A stretch of DNA of 64,000 bases from Proruminimicrobium sp963666965. GTDB lineage: Bacteria; Elusimicrobiota; Endomicrobiia; Endomicrobiales; Endomicrobiaceae. A program made the translations under genes and the position numbers. Positions 24,116 to 33,701 of the stretch are shown one piece after another. The notes beneath the pieces were generated by a model, which worked only from the letters and a program-made list of their open reading frames with translations, searched no databases and was not told where the DNA came from. Location: the NCBI GenBank assembly GCA_963666965.1, contig OY762939.1:806001-870000 (forward strand), given 5' to 3'. Within the stretch, counting starts at the first letter, position 1; each line of letters begins with the position of its first letter.

Positions 24116-25459
24116 ATGAATTATATACCGGTAAGTAAACAAGATAAACAGAAGATGCTTGAAGTAATAGGCGTAAAAAATGAAGATGAACTTTTTTCAA
24201 AACAGATTCCGGAAAAAGTAAGAGCCTCAAAAATTAATCTGTCAGACGGCATAAGCGAACTTAAAGTTTTGGAATTATTTAAACAATACGGTTTGAAAAA
24301 TGTAAGCTCGGCTGCATGTTTCAGAGGCGCAGGCATATACGACCATTTTGTTCCTGCTGCTGTTGACGAAATCACAGGCAGATCTGATTTCTGGACGGCT
24401 TATACGCCTTATCAGGCGGAAGCCAGCCAAGGAACTCTTCAGGCGATTTTTGAATACCAGAGCATGATATGCGAATTGACGGGCCTTGATACTTCAAACG
24501 CCTCAATGTACGACGGCGCGACGGCGGCGGCCGAAGCGGCTCTTCTTGCGGTAAGAACATCAAGAAAAAATAAAATAGCAGTTGCAGAAACCCTGAATCC
24601 CCAGTATATAGAAGTTATTGAAACTTATCTTAAGAAACAAAACGTTAAAATCATAAAAATTGAATCCGACGAAAAAACAGGCGCGGTTAATATGTCAGAT
24701 TTGCAGAATAAAACCGACGCTGATACGGCATGCGTTATGGTTCAGTCTCCGAATTTCTTCGGAGTTATTGAAGATATGCAGTCTTTATCCGATATCGCAA
24801 AATCAAAAAACGCTCTTTTTGCGGCAGTCGTAAATCCGGCTTCGCTCGGGCTGTTAAAAACACCCGGAGAATACGGAGCAGATATTGCCATCGGAGAAGG
24901 GCAGCCTCTAGGCAATAAAATGCATTTAGGCGGTTCTACGTTCGGATTTATGGCTGTTAAAAAATCTCTTGAATGGAAAATGCCCGGCAGGGTTGTCGGA
25001 AAAACTACCGATAAAAACGGACAAACAGGTTTTGTTTTGACTCTTCAGTCAAGAGAACAGCACATCAGAAGAGAAAAAGCCACATCAAATATATGCACCA
25101 ATTCCGCGCTTAACGCGCTTGCAGCCTGCGTATATACGGCGGTTCTCGGCAAAAGCGGATTAAAAGAACTTGCCGAAACTAATATTTCAAAAGCAAGATA
25201 CGCTTTTAACAAAATAAAAAATATTGAAGGTTTTACGCCTTTATTTGAAAACGGAATTTTCTTTAACGAGTTTGTATTTAAAACGACGAAAAATATAAAA
25301 AAAATAGAAAAAGAACTTCTTAAAAAAGACATAATAGGCCCGCTTTCTCTTGCATTCTGCGGCAAAAAGTATAAAGACTGCCTGATGTTTGCGGTAACCG
25401 AAAAAAGAACAAAAAACGAAATAGACGCTCTTGTTGAAATAATATCGAAAGTGCAATAA
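24116..25459 (+). CDS. gcvPA: Glycine dehydrogenase (decarboxylating) subunit 1
   Basis: A 447-residue N-terminal half of the split P protein, found as separate genes in many anaerobes and thermophiles. Recognisable blocks are 'FRGAGIYDHFVPAAVDEI', 'AYTPYQAEASQGTLQAIFEYQ' and 'ASMYDGATAAAEAALLA'. With GcvPB it decarboxylates glycine and loads the aminomethyl group on GcvH. It has the PLP fold but not the cofactor lysine, which lies in subunit 2. It is 15 bp upstream of gcvPB. Confidence 0.96.
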   Translation: MNYIPVSKQDKQKMLEVIGVKNEDELFSKQIPEKVRASKINLSDGISELKVLELFKQYGLKNVSSAACFRGAGIYDHFVPAAVDEITGRSDFWTAYTPYQAEASQGTLQAIFEYQSMICELTGLDTSNASMYDGATAAAEAALLAVRTSRKNKIAVAETLNPQYIEVIETYLKKQNVKIIKIESDEKTGAVNMSDLQNKTDADTACVMVQSPNFFGVIEDMQSLSDIAKSKNALFAAVVNPASLGLLKTPGEYGADIAIGEGQPLGNKMHLGGSTFGFMAVKKSLEWKMPGRVVGKTTDKNGQTGFVLTLQSREQHIRREKATSNICTNSALNALAACVYTAVLGKSGLKELAETNISKARYAFNKIKNIEGFTPLFENGIFFNEFVFKTTKNIKKIEKELLKKDIIGPLSLAFCGKKYKDCLMFAVTEKRTKNEIDALVEIISKVQ

Positions 25460-25474
25460 GATCAGAGGACAAAA

Positions 25475-26899
25475 ATGAATAAAATTTTAAATGAAATAAA
25501 TTCAGACAGAGAAAGTATAATATTTGAATGCGATGTTGAAAATGATATTGCTCTTGATGAAAAATATAAAAGAAAAAATAATCCGAATATCCCGGATCTT
25601 GCGGAAGGAACTGTCATAAGGCACTACACGGCGCTTTCAAGAAAAAATTACGCTTTAAGCACAACTTTTTATCCGCTCGGTTCATGCACGATGAAATATA
25701 ATCCTATAATAAACGAAAAAATAGCTTCATGCGCAAAGTTCGCAGAAGTTCATCCTATGCAGCCTGAAAATACAGTTCAGGGCAGTCTTGAAATAATGTT
25801 TGAACTCGAAAAAGCTTTATGCGAAATTTCTGGTATGAATAATTTTACGCTTCAGCCGGCAGCAGGCGCACACGGAGAGCACACAGGCCTTTTAATAATA
25901 TCAGAATATTTTAAAAGCAAAAAAGAAAAAAGAACAAAAATAATAGTTCCGGATTCAGCGCACGGAACAAATCCGGCGTCGGCAAATCTGTCAGGTTTTG
26001 AAGTGATATCTTTAAAATCCGAATCTGACGGAACCCTGTCGCCTGATAAATTGAAAGAAATTTTAACTCCCGAAGTCGCCTGCATAATGATGACTAATCC
26101 GAATACTTTAGGAGTTTTTGAAAAACATATTCCGGAAATCGCCGAAATCATGCATGCAAACGGATCTCTTTTATATTATGACGGCGCCAACCTTAACGCC
26201 GTTATGGGAATAACGAGGCCGGGCGATATGGGCTTTGACGTTATGCACATAAATCTTCATAAAACTTTCTCAACTCCGCACGGCGGAGGCGGACCCGGTT
26301 CCGGGCCTGTCGGCGTAAAATCTTTCCTTAAAGATTTTCTGCCTGTTCCTACTGTAATAAACGAAAGCGGAGTATTTAAATTAAATTATAAAAATAAAAA
26401 GACGTCAGTCGGACAAATGAAAGCTTTTTACGGAAATTTTCCCGTATTGTTGAAGGCTTTGGTTTATATAAAATCTGTTGGCGGAAACGGTTTGAAAGAA
26501 GCTTCAGTTCAGGCTAATATAAACGCTAATTATGTTCTTAATCTTTTAAAAGATAAAGTCACGGTGCCTGCCGGCAATATTTGCACACATGAGTTTGTTC
26601 TTTCTTCAAAAGGAAGTCTGGGAGACGGAGTAAGAACTCTTGACGTTGCCAAGAGGCTTCTGGATTACGGATATTACGCTCCTACAATATATTTTCCTCT
26701 TATAGTTGAAGAGGCTATGATGATAGAACCTACAGAGACCGAATCTAAACAGACTCTTGACGAGTTTGTAAAGATTTTATCAGACATAATAGAAGAATCA
26801 AAAAATAATCCGGAAATTGTTAAAAATGCCCCTTCAAAAACGCCTGTTTCAAGATTAAACGAAGTTGAAGCCGCAAGAAATCCAAAACTGCGCTGGTAA
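25475..26899 (+). CDS. gcvPB: Glycine dehydrogenase (decarboxylating) subunit 2
   Basis: A 474-residue catalytic half of the split P protein. The PLP lysine lies in NLHKTFSTPHGGGGPG (about 263-278), after 'YYDGANLNAVMG'. An AGAGGA ribosome binding site lies before the ATG. Together with gcvH and gcvPA it gives the P and H parts of the glycine cleavage system. In an acetogenic or glycine-fermenting anaerobe this could run in either direction. The T and L proteins must be encoded elsewhere, if present. Confidence 0.96.
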   Translation: MNKILNEINSDRESIIFECDVENDIALDEKYKRKNNPNIPDLAEGTVIRHYTALSRKNYALSTTFYPLGSCTMKYNPIINEKIASCAKFAEVHPMQPENTVQGSLEIMFELEKALCEISGMNNFTLQPAAGAHGEHTGLLIISEYFKSKKEKRTKIIVPDSAHGTNPASANLSGFEVISLKSESDGTLSPDKLKEILTPEVACIMMTNPNTLGVFEKHIPEIAEIMHANGSLLYYDGANLNAVMGITRPGDMGFDVMHINLHKTFSTPHGGGGPGSGPVGVKSFLKDFLPVPTVINESGVFKLNYKNKKTSVGQMKAFYGNFPVLLKALVYIKSVGGNGLKEASVQANINANYVLNLLKDKVTVPAGNICTHEFVLSSKGSLGDGVRTLDVAKRLLDYGYYAPTIYFPLIVEEAMMIEPTETESKQTLDEFVKILSDIIEESKNNPEIVKNAPSKTPVSRLNEVEAARNPKLRW

Positions 26900-26904
26900 T
26901 AAAA

Positions 26905-27717
26905 ATGGAAATGATTCTTTTTTGTAAAGCCGTAATTTTGGGAATAGTTGAGGGACTTACGGAATTTATTCCTGTTTCTTCAACGGGTCATCTTATAGTT
27001 GTGTCCGATGTTCTTAAATTTGACAATAACTTTGCAAAACTTTTTGAAGTCGTGATACAGCTCGGGGCGATTCTTGCAGTAGTGTGGCTTTACAGAAAAA
27101 AAATAATAAATATTATTTTTGGATTTTTTTCTGACAGAAAATCTTTTTCATTCGGCATTAATCTTTTAATCGCTTTTATCCCGGCTGCTTTAGTCGGTTT
27201 TTTCTTTCACGGTATAATCAAACAATATCTTTTTAATCCTGTAACCGTTGCTGCGGCTTTGGTCGCAGGCGGTATAATAATTATAATAATTGAAAAATTA
27301 AATATAAAAGAAACAATCGGCGAGGCGCTTGATATAAGTAAAAAATCAGCGCTTATAGTAGGTCTTTCTCAGATACTCTCTCTCATACCGGGCGTTTCAA
27401 GATCAGCTTCAACCATAATGGGCGGAGTATGTTCCGGACTTTCGAGAAAAGCCGCCGCCGAATTTTCATTTTTTCTTGCGATACCTATAATGTTTGCCGC
27501 GACTTTTTATGATTTGTATAAAAATGCGGAAATTGTAAATATGCATGCTGTTTCTGTCATAATAGTAGGATTTGCAGCCGCTTTTTTATCTTCGGTCATA
27601 GTTATAAAATGGTTTATAAAATTTATATCGTCGCATGACTTTAAAATATTTGCCTATTACAGAATAATTTTCGGACTGGCACTGCTTTTATTTTATTATT
27701 TTACTGGATTATTATGA
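26905..27717 (+). CDS. uppP: Undecaprenyl-diphosphatase
   Basis: A 270-residue polytopic membrane enzyme (BacA/UppP family) that recycles undecaprenyl pyrophosphate to the monophosphate carrier for cell-wall synthesis. Both catalytic motifs are intact: VEGLTEFIPVSSTGH (about 13-27) and PGVSRSASTIMGG (about 161-173). It begins 5 bp after gcvPB and overlaps the next gene by 4 bp, so it is co-transcribed with the tmk operon. Confidence 0.95.
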   Translation: MEMILFCKAVILGIVEGLTEFIPVSSTGHLIVVSDVLKFDNNFAKLFEVVIQLGAILAVVWLYRKKIINIIFGFFSDRKSFSFGINLLIAFIPAALVGFFFHGIIKQYLFNPVTVAAALVAGGIIIIIIEKLNIKETIGEALDISKKSALIVGLSQILSLIPGVSRSASTIMGGVCSGLSRKAAAEFSFFLAIPIMFAATFYDLYKNAEIVNMHAVSVIIVGFAAAFLSSVIVIKWFIKFISSHDFKIFAYYRIIFGLALLLFYYFTGLL

Positions 27718-28325
27718 GAAAATTATTTGGTTACCCTTTTAAGCTTTCAAGAAAAATGTATGACTGGACTATCCACTGGGCAAAAACAAAATACGCTGAA
27801 TACGCGCTTTTCTGCATATCTTTTGCCGAAAGTTCTTTTTTCCCTGTTCCGCCTGATGTTTTGCTGATACCGATGGTAATTTCAGACAGAAAAAAGTGGT
27901 TCAGAACGGCTCTTATCTGTTCAATCGCGTCAGTTTTGGGAGCAATGCTCGGTTATTACATAGGTTATGAATTATTTGAACTTATAGGTAAAAAAATAGT
28001 TGAAATGTATAATCTGCATGAGGTGGTTGAGGTTTTGAAAACTAAATACGAAGAGCATGCTTTTATAACTGTATTCACTGCCGCTTTTACTCCGATTCCT
28101 TTTAAGGCAATAACAATTACGGCAGGTCTTTTTAAAATCTCGTTATTTTCTCTTTTTATAGGTTCTGCAATAGGAAGATCGGCAAGATTTTTTCTTGTAG
28201 CAGGTCTTATAAGAATATACGGAGAAAAAATACAGACTTTTATAGAAAAATATTTCAATATTTTAACTGTCGTATTCATGGTTCTTCTTATAGGCGGTTT
28301 TTTTGTTTTAAAATTATTTAAATGA
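27714..28325 (+). CDS. DedA/VTT-family membrane protein (YqaA-like)
   Basis: A 203-residue membrane protein of the VTT/DedA superfamily. The early 'FAESSFFPVPPDVLL' block (about 38-52) is the family's E-x-x-x-P-x-P-x-[DE] motif, followed by a GxxxGY helix and the later 'TPIPFKAITITAG' with the membrane-embedded helix hairpin. Homologues act in phospholipid or undecaprenyl-phosphate flipping; that would suit its coupling to uppP (4-bp overlap). The exact substrate cannot be read from sequence. Confidence 0.85.
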   Translation: MRKLFGYPFKLSRKMYDWTIHWAKTKYAEYALFCISFAESSFFPVPPDVLLIPMVISDRKKWFRTALICSIASVLGAMLGYYIGYELFELIGKKIVEMYNLHEVVEVLKTKYEEHAFITVFTAAFTPIPFKAITITAGLFKISLFSLFIGSAIGRSARFFLVAGLIRIYGEKIQTFIEKYFNILTVVFMVLLIGGFFVLKLFK

Positions 28326-28335
28326 GGTGCTTACT

Positions 28336-30717
28336 ATGAAAACGGTAATAATAGGCGGCGGAGCAGGCGGCGCAAGCTGTGCGGCAAGATTAAGAAGGCT
28401 TGACGAAAAAGCGGAAATTATAATTTTAGAAGCTACGGATGAGATTTCAATAGCAAACTGCGGTCTTCCCTATTACTGTTCCGGAGTTATAAGCGAAAGA
28501 GAAAGAATACTTGTATCAAATCCCCAGACGTTTAAAAATTTGTTAAACGTTGAAGTAAAACTCAATTCAAAAGTTATATCCATAGAAAGAAAAAATAAAA
28601 AAGTTAAAGTATCAGACGGAACCGAAATTGCTTATGACAAACTTGTCCTTGCAACAGGCGCTTCTGCCGTAAAGCCTCCCGTAAAAGGAATAGATAATCC
28701 TAAAATATTTACCGTAAGAACATTATCTGACGCAGATAAAATAAAAAGTTACATATCGGCAAACAACGTAAAAAAAGCGGCCGTTATAGGCGGCGGATTT
28801 ATCGGAGTTGAAATGGCTGAAAATTTTATTGAAGCCGGCATAGATACTTCTCTTATAGAGATGCTTCCTCAGATTCTTGCTCCGGTTGACGAAGATATAG
28901 TCTGCTTTGCCCAGAATGAGATGAGAATGCGAGGATGTTCTATTATATTAAACGACGGCGTTAAAAATTTTTCAGATAACGAAATTGAATTAAATTCGGG
29001 CAGAAAAATATCTTATGATATGGCAGTGCTTGCAATAGGAGTAAAACCGGAAACTCAGCTTGCAAAAGAATGCGGGCTTGAGCTCGGCATAAACGGAGCC
29101 GTAAAAACAGACTCGTCAATGAAAACGTCGGACGATAATATTTACGCCTGCGGAGACAGCGTTGAAGTTATTGATTTTATAACAAAGAAACCTGCCATTA
29201 TTCCTCTTGCCGGTCCTGCAAACAGGCAGGGAAGAATAATAGCAGATAATATAGCAGGTTTGAAATCTGTTTATAAAGACAGCCAGGGAACGGCGATAGT
29301 AAAAGTTTTTAATAAGACTATAGCTTCAACAGGTAAAAATGAAAAATACCTTAAACAGAATAAAATTGATTATAAAAAAGTTTTAATATGGGGCAATTCT
29401 CATGCCGGTTATTATCCCGACGCCGCGCCGTTGGTTTTAAAACTGATATTTGACGGCAGCGGAAAAATATTGGGAGCCCAGGGTGCGGGAGCCGAAGGCG
29501 TTGACAAAAGAATTGACGTTATAGCTTCAGTAATGAGAAACGGCGGAAAAGTACAGGAGCTTACAGACAGCGAATTATGCTATGCGCCTCCTTATTCAAG
29601 CGCAAAAGATCCGGTCAATATTTTGGGTATGGCTGCCGATAATATTCTTAAGGGTTTTGTAAAACCCGCTTTTTACGAAGATTTGAAAGACGCATATCTT
29701 ATAGACGTAAGACCGGCCGAATCTTTTGAAATGAAAACTATTGAAGGAGCGGTCAGTATTCCCGCGGCGCAGATGAGAGAAAGGCTCGGAGAAATACCGA
29801 AAGACAGAAAAGTTATTTTATTCTGTGTAAAAGGGTTTACAAGTTATATAGCGGCAAGGATTCTTATGCAGAACGGATTTGACAACGTTTATTCTTATGC
29901 GGGCGGAAAAACGCTTTACGATGAAACAGTAAAAGACAAAACCGGAGTTTTAACAATGAATAAAATTGATAAAAAAGATGAAATTAAAAATGCCGCCAAT
30001 ATTATAAAAATAGACGCTTGCGGTATGCAGTGTCCCGGCCCTGTAATGAAGCTTGCAGAAACAATAAAAAATATGAAAGAAGGGGAATATCTTGAAATAT
30101 CAACTACTGACTGCGGTTTTGGTTCGGATATAGATGGCTGGTGCCAAACTACGGGAAATACTCTTATAAATGTTGAAAATAACGGAAAAACCGTTAAGGC
30201 CGTAATAAGAAAGGGAAAATTTGTCACGGATAAGTCCGTAAATCAGTCTAATGCGCAGACTATAGTCGTGTTTTCAAACGATTTAGATAAGGTTATTGCC
30301 TCAATGATTATAGCAAACGGAGCAAAAGCAAGCGGCAAAGAAGTGACTTTGTTCTTTACTTTCTGGGGATTGAATGTTTTAAGAAAAGCCAAAGCAGATT
30401 CAACAGATAAATCTTTTCTTGATAAAATGTTTTCAATGATGATGCCTAAAGGGGCAGACAAACTTGTATTGTCTAAACTTAATATGTTCGGGCTCGGAAC
30501 TCTTATGATGAAATATGTTATGAAAAAGAAAAATGTCTTTTCTTTAAACGAGCTGATAAACCAGGCGCTGAAAAACGGCGTAAAATTTATAGCATGTACG
30601 ATGTCAATGGATATAATGGGCATAAAAAAAGAGGACCTTATTGATGGTATAGAATACGCCGGCGTGGCAAAATACATATCGGAGTCAGATAAGGCAAACA
30701 GCAATTTGTTTATCTGA
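28336..30717 (+). CDS. CoA-disulfide-reductase-like oxidoreductase fused to rhodanese, TusA and DsrE domains
   Basis: A 793-residue fusion. Residues 1-~440 form an FAD/NAD(P)H disulfide reductase with GGGAGGASCA near the start and the reactive cysteine in NCGLPYY (about 40-46). Next is a rhodanese domain with active-site C in LFCVKGFTSY, then a TusA domain with CPGP (about residue 560) and a C-terminal DsrE2-like region. All sulfur-relay cysteines visible are intact. The ATG at 28336 is chosen because GAGGTG lies 6 bases before it. It probably reduces persulfides or CoA disulfides and passes sulfur along its own domains. Confidence 0.88.
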   Translation: MKTVIIGGGAGGASCAARLRRLDEKAEIIILEATDEISIANCGLPYYCSGVISERERILVSNPQTFKNLLNVEVKLNSKVISIERKNKKVKVSDGTEIAYDKLVLATGASAVKPPVKGIDNPKIFTVRTLSDADKIKSYISANNVKKAAVIGGGFIGVEMAENFIEAGIDTSLIEMLPQILAPVDEDIVCFAQNEMRMRGCSIILNDGVKNFSDNEIELNSGRKISYDMAVLAIGVKPETQLAKECGLELGINGAVKTDSSMKTSDDNIYACGDSVEVIDFITKKPAIIPLAGPANRQGRIIADNIAGLKSVYKDSQGTAIVKVFNKTIASTGKNEKYLKQNKIDYKKVLIWGNSHAGYYPDAAPLVLKLIFDGSGKILGAQGAGAEGVDKRIDVIASVMRNGGKVQELTDSELCYAPPYSSAKDPVNILGMAADNILKGFVKPAFYEDLKDAYLIDVRPAESFEMKTIEGAVSIPAAQMRERLGEIPKDRKVILFCVKGFTSYIAARILMQNGFDNVYSYAGGKTLYDETVKDKTGVLTMNKIDKKDEIKNAANIIKIDACGMQCPGPVMKLAETIKNMKEGEYLEISTTDCGFGSDIDGWCQTTGNTLINVENNGKTVKAVIRKGKFVTDKSVNQSNAQTIVVFSNDLDKVIASMIIANGAKASGKEVTLFFTFWGLNVLRKAKADSTDKSFLDKMFSMMMPKGADKLVLSKLNMFGLGTLMMKYVMKKKNVFSLNELINQALKNGVKFIACTMSMDIMGIKKEDLIDGIEYAGVAKYISESDKANSNLFI

Positions 30718-30726
30718 AAAACAAAA

Positions 30727-30755
30727 TTGAAAAAATACGGGTAAATTGTTAGAAT
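30727..30755 (+). promoter_or_regulatory. Probable promoter of ybaB
   Basis: TTGAAA (30727-30732) and TAGAAT (30750-30755) are separated by 17 bp. They lie between the stop of the sulfur-transfer oxidoreductase and ybaB, whose ATG has a normal CGGAGA ribosome binding site, giving a leader of about 20 bases. Confidence 0.55.
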
Positions 30756-30783
30756 TATAAAAATTTTTAATCGGAGAATTACA

Positions 30784-31083
30784 ATGGAATTGTTCAAGAT
30801 GGCGAAAGAAGCGATGTCAATGAGAAGCAAACTTAAAGAAATGGAAAAAGCTTTGAAATCAAAAATTATAGACGTTAACTATAAGAACATAATAGTTACG
30901 ATAAACGCAAAAAGCGAAGTAGTAAACATAAAACTGCCTGAAGATATTATGCAAAAATCAGTTTCCGACGTTGAAAAACTTTTAGTTTCGGCAATGCAGG
31001 AAGCGGTAAAGAAATCGCAGGAAGTAATGGCGGAAGAATCAAAGAAATTTATGGGCGGAATGAATATTCCGGGTTTGAACTAA
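30784..31083 (+). CDS. YbaB/EbfC-family nucleoid-associated protein
   Basis: A 99-residue protein with the YbaB layout: an N-terminal helix of alternating charges, a central strand pair (ITINAKSEVVNIKLPEDI) and a long C-terminal helix ending in a Gly/Met-rich tail. YbaB dimers bind DNA loosely. The usual partner recR/dnaX is not next to it, and the conserved glycines of the central strand are partly replaced, so the call rests on overall pattern and length. Confidence 0.7.
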   Translation: MELFKMAKEAMSMRSKLKEMEKALKSKIIDVNYKNIIVTINAKSEVVNIKLPEDIMQKSVSDVEKLLVSAMQEAVKKSQEVMAEESKKFMGGMNIPGLN

Positions 31084-31113
31084 TATATAAAACAGCCGCA
31101 AAACGGGGCTTAA

Positions 31114-31479
31114 ATGAATAAAGAACAGGAATTAAAAACAATGTCGGTGCTTGCGCTGGCAATGCTTCTTGTTTTTATAATATTTAAAGTTAAAATTTTT
31201 CTCGTTCTTGCGGCTGCCTTTCTTTTCATAAGTCTTTTCATTCCGAAATTATCATTTTTAATTGCTTCTTGGTGGATGAAATTTTCCGGTTTTTTGGGAA
31301 AAATCAATACAAAAATAATAATATTTCTGGCTTATTATCTGTGTCTGGTTCCTGTTGCATACGTTTACAGATTATTCAATCAAAAGGAAGTCGACAGATT
31401 TTTCGCCGGACAACAGCATTCCTGTTTCAAAGATGTAATCAAAAAATATGAAAAAAAAGATTTTGAAAAAATGTGGTAG
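31114..31479 (+). CDS. Small membrane protein, SxtJ-like
   Basis: A 121-residue protein with about three transmembrane helices followed by a basic C-terminal tail. The helix arrangement and 'FLVLAAAFLFISLFIPKL' followed by 'ASWWMKFSGFLGKINTKII' resemble the SxtJ family found next to carbamoyltransferase and SGNH genes. Here too an SGNH-like gene follows after 13 bp. Role unknown; probably an assembly partner in a surface-glycan pathway. Confidence 0.5.
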   Translation: MNKEQELKTMSVLALAMLLVFIIFKVKIFLVLAAAFLFISLFIPKLSFLIASWWMKFSGFLGKINTKIIIFLAYYLCLVPVAYVYRLFNQKEVDRFFAGQQHSCFKDVIKKYEKKDFEKMW

Positions 31480-31492
31480 TAAGGATTTTTAA

Positions 31493-32602
31493 ATGACTGC
31501 CGGCATAATAAATCATTTTTTTAGATATGAGTTTGTTTATATTTTTATTTTTTTGACAATTTCATGTCTGGCATTTTCTTTCTTTATTAAAAATAAGCTT
31601 CTTAAAAAAATATTTTTATCGGGATTTTCTTTTTTTCTTGTCTTAGCTGTTGTTGAAAGTGTTTTGTGTTACCAAAATAAGGCTTATAATGTTCAAGGCA
31701 TGCCACTTAAATCGGTAAATAATATTATTTTTAAAAATAATTTTGATGTTTCTAAGTTTCATAAAATCAGATATATAAGATATAAAATCGGCGAACAGGC
31801 TTATAATATATGGGATGATGATTACGTTTACAAAGATAATGAAACAGTTTCTTTTGATGTTCAGGAAACAATATATGAAAATAGATTCAGATACACAAAA
31901 AGCGATATTGAAAACGAGGCAGATTATGTGTTTTTAGGATGTTCTTTTATATACGGATTAGGATTGTCTGACAATGAAACTCTGCCTTATATTTTTTCAG
32001 ATAAATTAAAATATAAATACGGAATTTTAAATTGCGGCATTCCGGCAGGCGGATCCAATTCTGCACTCAATGTTTTAAACAGCGGAGTATTGGATAATTT
32101 TATTAAAAATAATAAAAAGATCAAACATTTTATTTATTTAGCCATGTCGGATCACATAAAGAGAAATTTCAGAAATGAATCTTCTTCTGAACCTTCTGAT
32201 AATTATATATTTTTAAATAATCAATTTGTAAAAGCAGAACAGCCTTTTGATTTCTTCAATGATATTTTTTTTAACAGTTATATATATAAAAAATTATTTT
32301 TAGATTTAATAGAAAATAAAAATAAAGAATTTTATAAACGTTATTTTTTGAAATCGGTTGAGAATATGAATAAAATCATAAAAGAAAAATATAATTCTGA
32401 ATTTACGGTTATTCTGTGGAATGATTTTAGATACAAATTTGACAAGGATGTGGCGCAATTTCTTAAAAAAGCAAATATAGATGTCATAGAACTTGAAGAA
32501 TTCGGCAAAGAATATGTTATAAGTGATGACGGGCATCCTAATTATGCAGCTAATAAAAAAATTGCCGATATTTTAATACGGCATTTGAAATACGGGAATT
32601 GA
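31493..32602 (+). CDS. SGNH-hydrolase-like protein with N-terminal membrane helices
   Basis: A 369-residue protein with two hydrophobic N-terminal helices (about 12-60) and a C-terminal SGNH-like domain. Block I appears as FLGCSFIYGLGLSDNET (nucleophile serine in GCSF) and block V as DGHPNYAANKKIAD (catalytic Asp and His). The family includes O-acetyl-esterases and acyltransferases of surface polysaccharides. Bases here are more AT-rich than in the flanking housekeeping genes. It lies between the SxtJ-like and glycosyltransferase genes. The substrate is unknown. Confidence 0.65.
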   Translation: MTAGIINHFFRYEFVYIFIFLTISCLAFSFFIKNKLLKKIFLSGFSFFLVLAVVESVLCYQNKAYNVQGMPLKSVNNIIFKNNFDVSKFHKIRYIRYKIGEQAYNIWDDDYVYKDNETVSFDVQETIYENRFRYTKSDIENEADYVFLGCSFIYGLGLSDNETLPYIFSDKLKYKYGILNCGIPAGGSNSALNVLNSGVLDNFIKNNKKIKHFIYLAMSDHIKRNFRNESSSEPSDNYIFLNNQFVKAEQPFDFFNDIFFNSYIYKKLFLDLIENKNKEFYKRYFLKSVENMNKIIKEKYNSEFTVILWNDFRYKFDKDVAQFLKKANIDVIELEEFGKEYVISDDGHPNYAANKKIADILIRHLKYGN

Positions 32603-32604
32603 TA

Positions 32605-33672
32605 ATGAGAAAAAATTTATTGATTATTGCTCCCTCAAACCCTCAGATTAACTCTAATGCCGGAGATTGGAGAGTTTTTTCTGTCGCAAAGGAATTATCA
32701 AAAACTTTTAACATATTTTTTATGCCTTTAAAACATAAGGCTTCTGCAAAATATATTAAATCATTAAAAAAACTTAAATTTGTAAAAGCAATTAAAGATA
32801 TAAATAAATTTTCAAATTTTATAAAGAAAAACAACATAGATGCTTTGATTGTTGAAAAATACTGGGATATCCCTTTTGAGATTTGCCGTTACATGTCAAT
32901 AGTTAAAACTTCAATTGTTGATGTTCATGAAATAGGATTTAAAAAAACAGAGGCTTTGCTTAAAGTAAAAAATATAGCAGATAATAAAATATACAAGGCA
33001 AAAGAACTTATGCTGTATAAACAGGCAGATATTTTAATCGCAATAAGCGAACCTGAGAAAAATGAATTAAAAAAATATTTTCCGGACAAAAAAATCATAT
33101 TAGTTCCTACCTGCACAGAAACTGCGGAAACAAACATTGATTTTAATGACAGAAAAGATATTTGTTATTTTGGTTTTTACGGACATAATCCCAATAAAGA
33201 CGCGGTTAATTATTTTGTTAAAAATATTTTCAGCAAAATTTTGAAATTAAAACCTGAGATGCGTTTTTATGTTCTTGGAAAAGGAGCCCGTATTTTTAAA
33301 GATGTTCATAAGAATATAATAACTAAGGAAAATATAAAAAACATAAACGGCGAACTTTCAAAATACAGAATTTTTGTATGCCCTTTGAGATACGGAGCAG
33401 GCATAAAAAAGAAAGTTCTTGACGCTATGGCTTCAAAAACGCCCGTTATATCTACAAAATACGGATATGAAGGCATCAAAGGAACGGAGAAAAATTCGGT
33501 TAGCTTAAATCCTTCCTGTTTTACCGGAGCAGTGTTTGAATTATACGATAATGAAAGAAAATGGAATAAAATTTCAAAAGATAATTTCAATATTGTAAAA
33601 AAATATTATTCTGTTAAATGTTTTGAAAAATATATTAAAAAATTATCGCAATGTATTTATAAAATGCTTTAA
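32605..33672 (+). CDS. Family 4-type glycosyltransferase
   Basis: A 355-residue GT-B glycosyltransferase. 'FGFYGHNPNKDAVNYF' (about 188-203) is the linker motif of GT4-like enzymes, and 'CPLRYGAGIKKKVLDAMASKTPVIST' contains the conserved G-x-G-x-K and nucleotide-binding block. The ATG at 32605 is preferred to the TTG at 32599, which overlaps the preceding stop. It probably adds a sugar to a lipid-linked or surface glycan together with the two genes before it. Confidence 0.8.
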   Translation: MRKNLLIIAPSNPQINSNAGDWRVFSVAKELSKTFNIFFMPLKHKASAKYIKSLKKLKFVKAIKDINKFSNFIKKNNIDALIVEKYWDIPFEICRYMSIVKTSIVDVHEIGFKKTEALLKVKNIADNKIYKAKELMLYKQADILIAISEPEKNELKKYFPDKKIILVPTCTETAETNIDFNDRKDICYFGFYGHNPNKDAVNYFVKNIFSKILKLKPEMRFYVLGKGARIFKDVHKNIITKENIKNINGELSKYRIFVCPLRYGAGIKKKVLDAMASKTPVISTKYGYEGIKGTEKNSVSLNPSCFTGAVFELYDNERKWNKISKDNFNIVKKYYSVKCFEKYIKKLSQCIYKML

Positions 33673-33701
33673 TGTCGTTTTATTATAAAAGGAGGTAAAG
33701 T

